Source: Methanobacteriota archaeon
Lineage (GTDB): Archaea > Thermoplasmatota > Thermoplasmata > SG8-5 > JACRNV01
NCBI GenBank assembly: GCA_016214785.1
Contig: JACRNV010000005.1
Coordinates: 81,686 to 145,685, forward strand
Direction: 5' to 3'
DNA length: 64,000 nucleotides
Shown here: positions 17,675-26,760 of the stretch, piece by piece
Position numbering within the stretch: the first letter of the stretch is position 1
Layout of the letters: each line of letters begins with the position of its first letter
The notes under the pieces: model-generated
Seen by the model: the letters and a program-made list of their open reading frames with translations, nothing else
Databases searched by the model: none
What the model was told of the DNA's origin: nothing
Program-made: the position numbers and the translations under genes

Positions 17675-20600
17675 CTATTTCTTTTTCTTGCCCTTCTTCG
17701 GCCTCTCTTCGTCCGGCTCTCCCTTCACTCCCAGCGCCCTCCTCGTCCCGACCTGTATCTCGCACTCCGGCTCGCCGTCGGCCATGGTCTTGGCCATGCG
17801 CACGGCCAGATCCTCTCCCGCGTAGTGCGCGAACCTCCAGGCCATCGCCCGGCACAGGATGCAGAGCATGAAGTTCCTATGTTTCTGGTTGTCCCACGGG
17901 CAGGTCGTCACCCTCACAAGCGTGCTGGACGCGCCGTGGCTCTCGTGGCGCGCCGTCCCGCCGAGGTCGAAGAGCACGCCTATGTACGCCGTCGCGGCCT
18001 CCCGAGCCCCGGTGAGGTGGATGGCCTTGGAATAGCGCTCGGCTATGACCTCGTCCAGGCGCTCGGACAGGCGCACTATCATCTCCTCGCGCTTCCCTGG
18101 CTCCAGCGTCTCGAGGAAGAGGGGGATGATGTCTGTGATGACGGACTTGAGCTCGTACTGGGCCTCGAGCATGCGCCTGCGCAACTGTTCTTCTTGCCTG
18201 CGCTTCTGGACTGTGATGTCCCGCACGACGGTCACGACGCGCACGGCCTTCCCGCCCTCGATGACCGGGACCTTGCGCGTCTCGGTGATTACCTCGGCGT
18301 CGCCGATGGTCGTGCTCTCCTCGGTGACGAGCGCGCGCCCTGTGTCGAAGACCTGCTCGTACTCGTACCTGACCTTCTCGGGGAGGTACGGGAAGACCTC
18401 GAAGACGTCCTTGCCGACGATGTCAGTCTCGAGGCCGAGCCTCTTGTTCCACTGCTTCATGGCCTTGTTGGCGAGCATCACGCGCAGGCCGGAATCGACC
18501 ATGTGGATGGCGTCGTTCATCGCGTCTATCGTCAGGTGGTACTGCTCCTCCGAGAGGCGGAGCATCGTCTCGGCGCGCCTTGTCTCCGTGACGTCGTGGA
18601 CGAAGCCGACGAAGTACCTTTCCTCGCCGATGGTGTAGGTCGAGACCGATATCCTCGCTGCGAAGGTGCTGCTGTCCTTCCGCAGGCCGCGGAAGTCGTA
18701 GCGCTGGGGGGCACGCCTTTCCCTACCGCTCGAACGCAGGACGGTGTAGCTGGCGACGCGGTCGCGGTCCTCGGGCGCGATAGTGACCTCGGTCGGCCGG
18801 CCGATGAGCTCCTCGGGGCTGTCGTAGCCGAATATCTTCGCGAACGACGGGTTGACAAAGACCAGCTTGTCGTCCTTCTCGACGCCGATGCCGTCGATAG
18901 AAGCCTGGAAGAGGGCGTTGAGCTGCTCCTCGGCCCTGGCCATGCCCATGATGTCCTCGATCAGCGCCAGGGAGCCAATCTGCCCGCCCCCCGCGTCCCT
19001 GAGCGGGACTATCATGAGCGTCACGACGATGCTCTTGCCCCAGTTGGTCTTGTACCCGATGCGGTCGAGGCGTATCTCCCCCCCTTCCTTCAGGCACTTC
19101 TCGAATAGGGCAGATACGCCCTGGTCCACCATGGCCTTCAATTTCAGGACGTTGAACTTCATCGTGCTGTCCGCGCCGGGGCTCCCCAGGATGGACAGCA
19201 TGGCGTTGTTCACGCTGGTGATCCCACCCTCCATGTCGGTGGTCATGATTCCTATCGGGGCGTTGGAGACGACGTTCTCGTTGAGCCGCTGCATCTCCGC
19301 GAGCCTCGCCGCGGCCTCCTTCCTCTCGGTGATGTCCTGCGTGAGCGTGACTATCTGCTCGAGCTTGCCGCCCGTCCCCAGTATGCCGTAGAAGAAGAGC
19401 GACACCGTTTTCTCTCTTCCTGCGCCGATGTCCCTGATCTGCACTTCGGGTATGAAGTACTCGCCCCCCACCGTCCATACTTTTTTCACCTCCTTGAACC
19501 ACGGCTCCAGATAGGGGTATATCTCCTCGAAGGGCTTGCCGGCGCTCTGCCTTATGCGCTCCCTGATGGACTTCTCGGACAGCGCCCAGATGTCCTTCCA
19601 GACCGTGTTATACATCAGGAGCTCGCCGTCCTTGTCGCGCAAGGTTATCCCGACCGGCGAGCTGTCTATGACCGCCCTGCTCAGCGTCTCGCTCTTGCGT
19701 ATGAGCTCGTCGGCCCTCTCCCTCTCCGAGAGGTCCCTCACGAAGATGAGGTCTGCCGGCTTGCCCTGATAATCGACCGCCCCCGCATTGACCTCGACCG
19801 GCACCTCCGTGCCGTCGGCCCTGAGTATCCTCGTTTCGTATATCGTGGGCAAGTCCTTGTCTTTGCCCTCGATGCGCAACCGGTAACGTTCGAAGAGGTC
19901 GGCCTTGACCTCCTCCGGCACGAAGTCGGTGAAGGGCCTTCCGATGATATCCATGTGCCCCTGGCCGATCAGGCGCTCCACTTGCCGGTTCGCGAAGGCC
20001 ACTCGTCCGTCTTGCAATATGGCAATGGCGTCGTTGGCGCGCTCGACAAGGTTCCTGTACTTCTCCTCGCTCTGGCTCAGCGCCTCCCACGATGTCTTGC
20101 GCTCCGTGATGTCCCTGACGACTGCGACCGACCCCCTGTACACCCCGTCCCTCATTATGGGGGACAGCTTTGCAGAGAACCAGCGCATGTCGTTCCCGAT
20201 CTTCATCCAGTACTCGATCTCAGCGACCTTGCCTCCCCTGTTCGCACTGACAGCGTCGTTCATCTTCTCCATCATGTAAGGGGGCAGGACCTCGTCGAAC
20301 CGCTTCCCCATGAAGGCGCTCGGGGGGACGTATAGTCTGGAATCCTCCAGCGAGTGGTAGTAATTGAAGCGGCCGTTTTCGTCGAGCATGAAGATGAGGT
20401 CGTTCATCGAGGATATCATGCCGCGCAGCCTCTCCTCGCTCTCGAGCAGGGCTTGATCGGCCCGCTTCTGCTCGGTGATGTCGCGCATGCCGAAGATGGC
20501 GCCAGCCACCTCCCCGCTCGGAGAAATCGCCAGGGTCCCCAGGGCTTCTATCCAGACATACTCGCCCTTCGCGTTCATCATGCGGAACTCGGCCCGGTCG

Positions 20601-21250
20601 ACGCCTCCGCTCCTGGCCACGACTTCGACGAGCTTGTTCATCTTTTCCAGGTCGTCCGCGTGCATGTATTCCCTGAACGGCTTCCTTGCCATCTCCTGAG
20701 GCGTGTATCCCAGAACCCGCTCCACCGAAGGGCTCACGAAGAGGATGTCCCCCTGGGCGTCGACCTTGCATACGACGTCGAGCATGTTGTCGGCAATGCT
20801 TCTGAGCAGGCTCTCGGTCTTCTTGCGTTCCGAGACGTCCCTGGAGACGCTGAGCAGGTAGAGTGGTTCGTCTTTCTCATCGCATACCAATGAGCCGCTG
20901 AATTCTATAGGCACAGTCGAACCGTCCTTCCTCAGAAGGTTGAACTCGATGCCTCTGATAATCTTGGCCTCAAAAATCCCTTGAAGCGCGTCCAACATGC
21001 GGGGGTGATCCCCGGGCGCGATCAGCTCGGTGGCGTCCATGCCCACGAGCTCGTCGGGCGTGCCGTAGCCCAGGTGCTTCGCGCCCGTCCTGTTCGCCAT
21101 AATGATTTTCATGTCCAGACCGATGAGCGTAATCGCATCGGGGGAGGTTTCGATGATTGTCTCCAGCAGCCTGAGGCGCTGCGCGGTCCGGCCAGGGGCT
21201 TCGCTCTCCTTCCTCGCATCCCCCTCCCCAGCGCCGTCCTTGCTCGCCAT
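17675..21250 (-). CDS. Eight-PAS sensor protein without a kinase domain
   Basis: 1191 residues. Eight PAS/PAC units follow one another at roughly 120-residue intervals (starting near 28, 145, 272, 395, 518, 655, 783 and 910), each ending in an ITE/VSE/VTExRxAE linker. The C-terminal 150 residues have no HisKA or HATPase motif. Instead they carry Cys-containing sequence (TTCPWDNQKHRNFMLCILC) resembling the methanogen-output/V4R-like signalling domains seen in archaeal PAS proteins; this match is by eye. The tail is Lys-rich. No membrane segments are present, so it is a cytosolic sensor. It starts 13 bp after the KaiC gene and is the last gene of an RHH-KaiC-PAS operon. Confidence 0.85.
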   Translation of the reverse strand: MASKDGAGEGDARKESEAPGRTAQRLRLLETIIETSPDAITLIGLDMKIIMANRTGAKHLGYGTPDELVGMDATELIAPGDHPRMLDALQGIFEAKIIRGIEFNLLRKDGSTVPIEFSGSLVCDEKDEPLYLLSVSRDVSERKKTESLLRSIADNMLDVVCKVDAQGDILFVSPSVERVLGYTPQEMARKPFREYMHADDLEKMNKLVEVVARSGGVDRAEFRMMNAKGEYVWIEALGTLAISPSGEVAGAIFGMRDITEQKRADQALLESEERLRGMISSMNDLIFMLDENGRFNYYHSLEDSRLYVPPSAFMGKRFDEVLPPYMMEKMNDAVSANRGGKVAEIEYWMKIGNDMRWFSAKLSPIMRDGVYRGSVAVVRDITERKTSWEALSQSEEKYRNLVERANDAIAILQDGRVAFANRQVERLIGQGHMDIIGRPFTDFVPEEVKADLFERYRLRIEGKDKDLPTIYETRILRADGTEVPVEVNAGAVDYQGKPADLIFVRDLSERERADELIRKSETLSRAVIDSSPVGITLRDKDGELLMYNTVWKDIWALSEKSIRERIRQSAGKPFEEIYPYLEPWFKEVKKVWTVGGEYFIPEVQIRDIGAGREKTVSLFFYGILGTGGKLEQIVTLTQDITERKEAAARLAEMQRLNENVVSNAPIGIMTTDMEGGITSVNNAMLSILGSPGADSTMKFNVLKLKAMVDQGVSALFEKCLKEGGEIRLDRIGYKTNWGKSIVVTLMIVPLRDAGGGQIGSLALIEDIMGMARAEEQLNALFQASIDGIGVEKDDKLVFVNPSFAKIFGYDSPEELIGRPTEVTIAPEDRDRVASYTVLRSSGRERRAPQRYDFRGLRKDSSTFAARISVSTYTIGEERYFVGFVHDVTETRRAETMLRLSEEQYHLTIDAMNDAIHMVDSGLRVMLANKAMKQWNKRLGLETDIVGKDVFEVFPYLPEKVRYEYEQVFDTGRALVTEESTTIGDAEVITETRKVPVIEGGKAVRVVTVVRDITVQKRRQEEQLRRRMLEAQYELKSVITDIIPLFLETLEPGKREEMIVRLSERLDEVIAERYSKAIHLTGAREAATAYIGVLFDLGGTARHESHGASSTLVRVTTCPWDNQKHRNFMLCILCRAMAWRFAHYAGEDLAVRMAKTMADGEPECEIQVGTRRALGVKGEPDEERPKKGKKKK

Positions 21251-21263
21251 ACGACCCCCAACC

Positions 21264-22736
21264 TCACTGGTGCTTGAAGAACTGCTCCACCCTCTCGGCT
21301 ATGGCCTTGCGGGGGCTGCCGGTCATGACCCCCTCGACGCCCTCGAACTTCTTGCCTATGCTGATGCCCTTGTCGGTGACGGAGTACTCGCGGATCTCGC
21401 GGACGTGGCGGGAGCCGCGCATCTTCAGTATGTTCAGCGCCTTCTTCATCTCCGAGCCCATCTCCACGAAGCGCATCATGATTATCGTGTCGACGATGAA
21501 CGAGACGCCCTTGTCGGTGATGTGGCTCGCGCCTATGAGCTCCGGCGTCTCCGAAGTGAGTATAGACGTGATGCCGCGCTTCTTGAACTCCAGGACCATG
21601 TTCGAGAGGAAGACCTTCATCTCGCTCTCGGGGAGCGCGACCTCGTAGTCGGACGCGGAGTCGACCATGACCCTAGACACGCCTTCGAGCATGCCGCGGA
21701 CCTGCGCGAGGTGCTTGTTGACCTCGATTTCCGTCGATGGGGTGTATAGTATCTGGACGAGCCCCTTCTTCTCGAGCGCGGCAAGGTCGATGCCCACGCT
21801 GGTGGCGTTCCGCCTCATCTGGGAGGGCGGCTCCTCGAAGCTTATGACGAGCCCCTTCTTGCCGCGGGCCGCGCCCTCGTTTATGAACTGGAGCCCGAAG
21901 ATGGACTTGCCCGTCCCCGCCGGCCCCGTGACGAGCATCACGTCCCCGCTCATCAGGCCGCCGCCGAGCATGTCGTCCAGCCCCTCGATGCCCGCCTTCA
22001 CGCGCTCGGACTTGGACTGGATGTCGGACTGCGCGGGGAACCTCGGGTAGACCGTGTACCCTTCGTCCGAAATCTCGAACGAGTGCCTGCCGTGCAGGTA
22101 CGCCGAGCCGCGCATCTTGTAGACCTCCAGGGTCCTGCTGCCCGCCTTGTAGGTTATGATGATTATCGAGTCGGTGACGTACTCCTCGACCGTATAGCGC
22201 GAGAGGCGCCCCTCCTCGTTTATCTCGGTGGTTATCACCGAAGTGAGACCGAGGTCCTTCATCAGCGTCGTGAGCCTGAAGAGCGCGCCCCTGTACTCGT
22301 TCTCGCACCCGTACCTGAGGCCCAGGGCGGCGATGCCATCGATGACTATGCGCCTTATCTTCTTCTCCTTGGCCCAGGCCTGCACGACCTCGGCTAAGAC
22401 CTCGACGTCCAGGACGCTCGACGCGCCGCTCCTCTCGTCGTTCAGGGACAAGAGCTTCCTCATCTCGGACAGGTCGAGGAACCACACGCTGTCCGCGAGC
22501 CTCTCGATCTCCTTCCCCATCGCCGAGGGCATGTTCGTCAGCATGCTCGCCCTGCTCTCCTCCAGCGTTATGAGCAGCCCCGGCTCGCCCGAGGCGGCGC
22601 CCTTGAGCAGGAAGTTGACGGCGAGGATGGTCTTCCCCGTGCCGCTCCCCCCGCTGATGAGGTTCGACGACGACTGCACGAACCCACCATGCAGCACCGC
22701 GTCCAGGCCCTCCACGCCCGTCTTGAGTCTCTTCAT
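21264..22736 (-). CDS. Tandem KaiC-domain (RecA-like) ATPase
   Basis: 490 residues from ATG 22736. It has two KaiC/RecA-like domains. The first has Walker A GGSGTGKTI and Walker B RRIVIDGIAAL (about residues 1-240); the second has GPAGTGKSI and a weaker VMVDSASD (about 245-480). Archaeal KaiC-like ATPases are signal-transduction NTPases that pair with PAS, V4R or DNA-binding proteins; they are not circadian clocks by default. The start overlaps the stop of the RHH gene (ATGA), and the PAS sensor follows 13 bp later. The C-terminus EQFFKHQ is soluble. Confidence 0.88.
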   Translation of the reverse strand: MKRLKTGVEGLDAVLHGGFVQSSSNLISGGSGTGKTILAVNFLLKGAASGEPGLLITLEESRASMLTNMPSAMGKEIERLADSVWFLDLSEMRKLLSLNDERSGASSVLDVEVLAEVVQAWAKEKKIRRIVIDGIAALGLRYGCENEYRGALFRLTTLMKDLGLTSVITTEINEEGRLSRYTVEEYVTDSIIIITYKAGSRTLEVYKMRGSAYLHGRHSFEISDEGYTVYPRFPAQSDIQSKSERVKAGIEGLDDMLGGGLMSGDVMLVTGPAGTGKSIFGLQFINEGAARGKKGLVISFEEPPSQMRRNATSVGIDLAALEKKGLVQILYTPSTEIEVNKHLAQVRGMLEGVSRVMVDSASDYEVALPESEMKVFLSNMVLEFKKRGITSILTSETPELIGASHITDKGVSFIVDTIIMMRFVEMGSEMKKALNILKMRGSRHVREIREYSVTDKGISIGKKFEGVEGVMTGSPRKAIAERVEQFFKHQ

Positions 22737-23164
22737 TTGCCTTCCCCCTTCCCCTTCGTCATGCCGTCTGTGATTACCTTCGCCATCGTCGGCCCTAGCG
22801 TCGACGACAGCAGGGCCGTCACGGCCTGTATGTAGGCGCGCGGGTCCTTCTCCGGGTCGATGCCCTTCGTGGCCTTTGCCAGGCGGCGCTCGAACTCCCC
22901 GGCGAACTTGTCCCCCAGCGAGCGCTTCAGGACGTCCTCGACGCGCTCGGGGAGAGCCATGAGCTCGCCCTGCCTCAGGTAGTCCTGCTGGCGCACGTAC
23001 TCGAGGTGCCTGCGCACGGCGTCGCGGACGAAGTCGTTGGGCGTGCTCCAGGCGTACTCGGGATGGCCATCGACGGCCTCCTCGACCTGGTGCATCATGG
23101 GCTTCGAGAGCCTGACGCCGACCCACTTCCTGTTGTCCTCCGACCCCTCGTCATCCTCTGGCAT
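22733..23164 (-). CDS. RHH transcription-regulator-like protein heading KaiC operon
   Basis: 143 residues. The N-terminal region KWVGVRLSKPMMHQVEEAV, then YAWSTPNDFVRDAVRRHLEY, matches a ribbon-helix-helix DNA-binding fold. A C-terminal helical part of about 75 residues has no recognised family. A TATATAA box at 23189-23195 on the minus strand lies about 28 nt before the ATG, giving a nearly leaderless transcript. Its stop overlaps the KaiC start. It is likely to be the DNA-binding output or autorepressor of the module. Confidence 0.75.
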   Translation of the reverse strand: MPEDDEGSEDNRKWVGVRLSKPMMHQVEEAVDGHPEYAWSTPNDFVRDAVRRHLEYVRQQDYLRQGELMALPERVEDVLKRSLGDKFAGEFERRLAKATKGIDPEKDPRAYIQAVTALLSSTLGPTMAKVITDGMTKGKGEGK

Positions 23165-23209
23165 GACATATATACGATAGGGAGGGGGTTATATAGGCTT
23201 TTCTGAGGC

Positions 23210-24415
23210 TCAGTCGTTCCTGAAGAAGTCCCGGCCGAGCAGCTCCCTGGCCACGATCAGCTTCTGTATCTCGGTCGCGCCCTCGGCCCACATGTACGAG
23301 CGCACGCCCTTCAGACCGAGCTCGAGGGGGCAATCCTCCGTGTAACCCATCGCACCGAACCACTGCATCGCGTCGTTGATGGCGCCGAACGCCTGCACGG
23401 GAGCGAGCATCTTCGCCATGGCGATGGCCATCGTCGACGCAAACCTGCTCCCCCTCCCCTCGCGCTCCGTCTTGAGGGCCCAGAGCCCCCTCAGCGCGAG
23501 GAGCCTGACCGCCTCCACTTGCGCCCAGTTCTCCGCAAGCTTGAACTGCACCCCCTCGAACTTCCCGAGATGCTGGCCGAACGCCTTGCGCCCCTTGATG
23601 TGATCGATGCCCAGCTCCATGCAGCGCTGCGCCACCCCGCAGCATATCATCCCGATGATGCCGCGGGCGTAGTCGAAGCCTTCCATCGCGGCGTAGAACC
23701 CCTTCCCCTCCTCCCCGATGAGGTGGCTCGCCGGCAGCTCCACGTCGACCATGGCGAACCCGCCGGTCGAGATGCCGCGCCTCCCCCAGTCCTCGAGGTA
23801 GGTTGGGTCGATCCCCCTGGATGTCAGGGGGACGTAGAACATCGATATCCCGGCCCCGCCCTTCCCGGCTCCGGTCCTGGCGAGCGTGAGGTGCCCACCG
23901 CCCCCGGGCATCTGGTGCACGGACTCCCTCACGCCGGAGATGAACATCTTCTCTCCGTCGAGGTGCCATCTCCCGCCGAGCATCGCGCCCCTCGTCCTTA
24001 TCGCGGTGACGTCGGAGCCGGTGTCCGGTTCGGTCGAGGCAATCCCCAGGAACTGCTTCCCGGCCGCGACCCCGGGCAGCACCCTTCCCTTCAGCTCGTC
24101 GCTGCCGTACTTCTGAAGCACGCACCCCCAGGCGGTCTGGACCAGGAAGAAGACGGGGACCGCGCAGGTGATGTCGCCCCTGGCCAGCTCTTCGGCGACC
24201 AGGCCGACGGTCACGGGGTCCATGCCGCTGCCGCCGTACTCGGGCGACAGACCTATCCCGAGTATCCCCATGTCCGCCATCTGCTTGATAATATCGTCGG
24301 GTATCTTTTCCCCTTTCTCGATCTCCCTCGCCCTGGGGAACAGCACCTTCTGGCTGAACTCCCGGACGGTCTTCTTCAGCATCCTCTGCTCCTCTGTCGG
24401 CTCGAAGTCAATCAT
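23210..24415 (-). CDS. Acyl-CoA dehydrogenase
   Basis: 401 residues from ATG 24415 (MIDFEPTEEQRMLKKTVREF), full length for the family. It has the FAD/substrate motif FLGIASTEPDTGSDVTAI, the middle beta domain with ISTGGFAMVDVELPASHLIG, and the C-terminal helices with GRKAFGQHLGKFEGVQFKLAE and QWFGAMGYTEDCPLE. The usual catalytic Glu region is replaced by YMWAEGATEIQKLIVAR. It oxidises an acyl-CoA thioester to the enoyl-CoA, passing electrons to ETF; the chain specificity is unknown. A TTTAAG box lies about 35 nt upstream, so the earlier in-frame starts are unlikely. Confidence 0.92.
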   Translation of the reverse strand: MIDFEPTEEQRMLKKTVREFSQKVLFPRAREIEKGEKIPDDIIKQMADMGILGIGLSPEYGGSGMDPVTVGLVAEELARGDITCAVPVFFLVQTAWGCVLQKYGSDELKGRVLPGVAAGKQFLGIASTEPDTGSDVTAIRTRGAMLGGRWHLDGEKMFISGVRESVHQMPGGGGHLTLARTGAGKGGAGISMFYVPLTSRGIDPTYLEDWGRRGISTGGFAMVDVELPASHLIGEEGKGFYAAMEGFDYARGIIGMICCGVAQRCMELGIDHIKGRKAFGQHLGKFEGVQFKLAENWAQVEAVRLLALRGLWALKTEREGRGSRFASTMAIAMAKMLAPVQAFGAINDAMQWFGAMGYTEDCPLELGLKGVRSYMWAEGATEIQKLIVARELLGRDFFRND

Positions 24416-24497
24416 GCGCTCGCCGCCCACCCAACCGGGTGAGGGCTTAAATCGGTTGCGGGAAAGGTATATGGGGGGCGCCGCCATCACTCCAGCG

Positions 24498-25190
24498 ATG
24501 CTCAACCTGCACAACCACACCACATTCTCGGACGGCGCCTGGACAGTCCAGGAGATACTCGGGGCCGCTGCGCGGAGCGGGCTCTCGGTAATAGGCATCT
24601 CGGACCATTTCGCCACTTCGAAGGTTCACTGCGTCATGCCCGGCGAGCTCGCGCAGTACGCCGCAGCGATACGCGAGGCGGCAAGGCCCTACGGGGGGAG
24701 GCTCCGCGTCCTGGCCGGGGCGGAGATAGACTCCTCGGCGAAGAGAACCGACTTCTCGTCCATCGATCTCAAGGCGCTGGGGGCGCTCGACTACGCCCTC
24801 TTCGAGTACGTCGAGGACGGTGACGCCGACGGCATGCCACTGTGGGAGTTCCTCGACGTGCGAAAGAAGGTGGCATGCAAGGCCGGGCTGGCGCACAACG
24901 ACTTCGCCCGGAACTTCAAGGACATGGATGCCGGCGAGCTTGCCAGCGTCCTCGCGGGGAACGGCATCTTCCTGGAGATGAGCACCAACAGGTCGTACGG
25001 CAGGCTGGGCAAGCAGTACTACAGGCTGTGGCCCGACCTCTTCGTCCGCCACGCGAAGGCCGGCGGCGCCCTCTCCATCGGGTGCGACATCCACTCGCAG
25101 CTCGCGCGCGTGGGCGACGTGGCCGACGCCCTCGACTTCCTGGACGCGCACGGCATCCGGGGTGCGCTCGACGGCTGGCTGCGCGCCTGA
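24498..25190 (+). CDS. PHP-domain phosphoesterase-like protein
   Basis: 230 residues starting MLNLHNHTTFSDGAWT. The HNH and SDG motif I, the GISDHF motif II, the GAEID motif and the late GCDIHSQ motif are the metal ligands of PHP (polymerase and histidinol-phosphatase) proteins. The family hydrolyses phosphate esters with a tri-metal centre; the substrate is unknown. A GGTATATGG box lies about 25 nt upstream. Divergent from the acyl-CoA dehydrogenase. Confidence 0.82.
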   Translation: MLNLHNHTTFSDGAWTVQEILGAAARSGLSVIGISDHFATSKVHCVMPGELAQYAAAIREAARPYGGRLRVLAGAEIDSSAKRTDFSSIDLKALGALDYALFEYVEDGDADGMPLWEFLDVRKKVACKAGLAHNDFARNFKDMDAGELASVLAGNGIFLEMSTNRSYGRLGKQYYRLWPDLFVRHAKAGGALSIGCDIHSQLARVGDVADALDFLDAHGIRGALDGWLRA

Positions 25191-25239
25191 GGCCGTGAAA
25201 AGGATTATATCATCGAATTTTATCGGTGTCTTGGATTAA

Positions 25240-25614
25240 ATGCCTGAAAAGACGACGCTGTCCAAGAGGCAGGGGGAGCTGGCGGCGCTGCTGCGCCGCG
25301 CCGGGATGGGCGAGAAGCCCGCCGTGCTGCTGGCCGCGCTGGCGAACGGCGACGAGCTGACGTCCAGGGCGCTCGAGCAGACGGCATCGCTGCGCCAGCC
25401 CGAGGTTTCGATCGCCATGAAGGAGATGCGCGTCAAGGGCTGGGTCAAGAAGCGCGGGATAAAGCGCGCGGGCAAGGGGAGGCCCCACCACGCATACAGG
25501 CTCACGGTCCCGATCCGCGACATAGCCAAGGACATCGAGACAATCGAGAGAAGGAAGCTGCGCGAGAGCGAGGAAGCGCTCACGAGGCTCAGGCGGCTGA
25601 TGCGGAAATTTTAG
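25240..25614 (+). CDS. Predicted winged-helix transcriptional regulator
   Basis: 124 residues. The N-terminal half is a winged helix: ALANGDELTSRALEQTASLRQPEVSIAMKEM is helix 2, turn and recognition helix, and KKRGIKRAGKGRPHHAYRL is the basic wing. A C-terminal helical segment, DIETIERRKLRESEEALTRL, may dimerise it. It resembles the archaeal ArsR/TrmB-like predicted regulators. A TTATATCA box lies about 32 nt upstream. Its stop overlaps the stop of convergent rpiA by three bases. The target is unknown. Confidence 0.75.
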   Translation: MPEKTTLSKRQGELAALLRRAGMGEKPAVLLAALANGDELTSRALEQTASLRQPEVSIAMKEMRVKGWVKKRGIKRAGKGRPHHAYRLTVPIRDIAKDIETIERRKLRESEEALTRLRRLMRKF

Positions 25615-26276
25615 TATGTGAATCTGCGCGCCCCGTCCTCCGAGCCGACTATCACGTGCGGCTTCATCCCGAGGAAGAGCCCCGTCTCCAAAACGCCCGT
25701 TATAGACTTCATCGCGCCGTTCAGCCCCGCCGGGTCCCTGATGCCGTTGAACCTGCAGTCGACGATGTAGTTGCCGTTGTCTGTGACGAAGGGCTTTTCG
25801 CCGCCGCGGAGCTTCGGGTCGCAGCCGAGCCTCTCGAGGCGCGATGCGGCGTGCCTGGCGCCGTACTGCGAGACCTCGACCGGGACCGGGGCTTTGGTCC
25901 CGAGGGTGTCGACCAGCTTCGAGCCATCGATTATGATGACGTACTTCTTCGTGATGGAGGCGACGACCTTCTCGCGGAAGAGCGCGCCCCCGAGCCCCTT
26001 GACGGCGTCGCCGTTCGGGTCGACCTCGTCCGCGCCGTCGATGGTGACGTCGATGCGGTCAACCATGTCCACGTCCAGGAGCGGGATGGCGAGCTTGCAG
26101 GCGAGCGCGGACGTTGCCTTTGAAGTGGCGACGGCCTTGATTTTCAGGCCCTCCGCCACGCGCCGGCCGATTGCGCGCGTAGCTTTCTCCGCTGTGCTGC
26201 CGGTGCCGAGACCGACAAACATGCCGTCCACGACGAGTTTGGCGGCCTCCTCCCCTGCGGCTGTCTTGGGGTCCAT
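25611..26276 (-). CDS. rpiA: Ribose-5-phosphate isomerase A
   Basis: 221 residues. Conserved RpiA motifs are present: MFVGLGTGSTAEKATRAI (phosphate loop), VTIDGADEVDPN with the catalytic Asp residues, and KGLGGALFREKVVA with the conserved Lys. It interconverts ribose 5-phosphate and ribulose 5-phosphate, supplying pentoses for nucleotides. Length is typical. It is transcribed alone, converging on the HTH gene with a short overlap. Confidence 0.95.
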   Translation of the reverse strand: MDPKTAAGEEAAKLVVDGMFVGLGTGSTAEKATRAIGRRVAEGLKIKAVATSKATSALACKLAIPLLDVDMVDRIDVTIDGADEVDPNGDAVKGLGGALFREKVVASITKKYVIIIDGSKLVDTLGTKAPVPVEVSQYGARHAASRLERLGCDPKLRGGEKPFVTDNGNYIVDCRFNGIRDPAGLNGAMKSITGVLETGLFLGMKPHVIVGSEDGARRFTY

Positions 26277-26358
26277 GGAAAGGAGTAAGGCGCGAGACTA
26301 AAAAAAAGTTGGTATTCAAGGGGCATTACTCTGCCGAATATTATTGGGAATCGTAATT

Positions 26359-26434
26359 CCCCCTTGACCCCCTGGAAAGGATTTCATGACATAAAGCGGA
26401 TGCGTTCAACTTTGGGAGGTGCTAAGGAGTATCG
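26359..26434 (+). repeat. Direct repeat copy 1 (about 76 bp)
   Basis: It begins with CCCCCTTGACCCCC, runs through GGATTTCAT, and ends with the shared block CAACTTTGGGAGGTGC and GGAGTATCGAT. A second copy follows at 26456, a period of 97 bp. The first 26 bp recur exactly at 55678. It has no coding sense, and lies in the gap after rpiA. Confidence 0.75.
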
Positions 26435-26455
26435 ATCAAGGGGTTTGACTGCAAA

Positions 26456-26531
26456 CCCCCTTGACCCCCAAAAGGATTTCATCACGGAATGCGGATGTGT
26501 TCAACTTTGGGAGGTGCTAAGGAGTATCGAT
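26456..26531 (+). repeat. Direct repeat copy 2 (about 76 bp)
   Basis: Second copy of the unit at 26359. It has an AA in place of TGG after the C-rich start and a few substitutions in the middle; the last 35 bases (TTCAACTTTGGGAGGTGC to GGAGTATCGAT) are identical. The family may be a dispersed intergenic repeat of this genome. Confidence 0.75.
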
Positions 26532-26609
26532 TCATGCAACTCCCCATCGAAGATTATCCTTAGAAAAAATGGGGTAGGGGCTTGCGCCCCACTATCCCAA
26601 AGGATGGAA

Positions 26610-26699
26610 TCAGTCATCGCAATAGTCGATGTCGCAGCCGTAAAGGCGGAAGACGTCTTCCCAGCCGCAGTCCGATGGTTCGGAGGTAGTGTCCTGCAT
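26610..26699 (-). CDS. Tiny acidic Cys-containing protein (29 aa)
   Basis: 29 residues, MQDTTSEPSDCGWEDVFRLY followed by GCDIDYCDD. It is acidic, with Cys11, Cys22 and Cys27. Support is regulatory rather than homology. A strong Shine-Dalgarno, GAGGTGA, sits six bases before the ATG, and a good archaeal box A, TTTTATAC, lies on the minus strand at 26736-26743, giving a short leader of about 15 nt. No family is recognised. It could bind a metal through its cysteines, but that is a guess. Confidence 0.45.
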   Translation of the reverse strand: MQDTTSEPSDCGWEDVFRLYGCDIDYCDD

Positions 26700-26734
26700 T
26701 TTGTCTCACCTCGGAACAAGATAAGCGGGGGGAG

Positions 26735-26743
26735 TATAAAAGG
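26735..26743. promoter_or_regulatory. TATA element usable in either direction
   Basis: The plus strand reads TATAAAAGG and the minus strand CCTTTTATA. On the minus strand it fits the 29-aa gene at 26610-26699. On the plus strand a start about 26 nt downstream would fall at 26761, exactly where the hairpin series begins. The sequence alone cannot say which is used. Confidence 0.5.
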
Positions 26744-26760
26744 CGGAACAGGGGAGGTCG

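Noticed and set aside
17825..19108. Plus-strand open frame of 427 codons
   Set aside because: Antisense to PAS repeats; periodic similarity within it mirrors those repeats only.
21264..23126. KaiC protein with a 130-residue N-terminal extension
   Set aside because: The extension is another frame of the RHH gene; ATG 22736 overlaps its stop and begins the KaiC fold.
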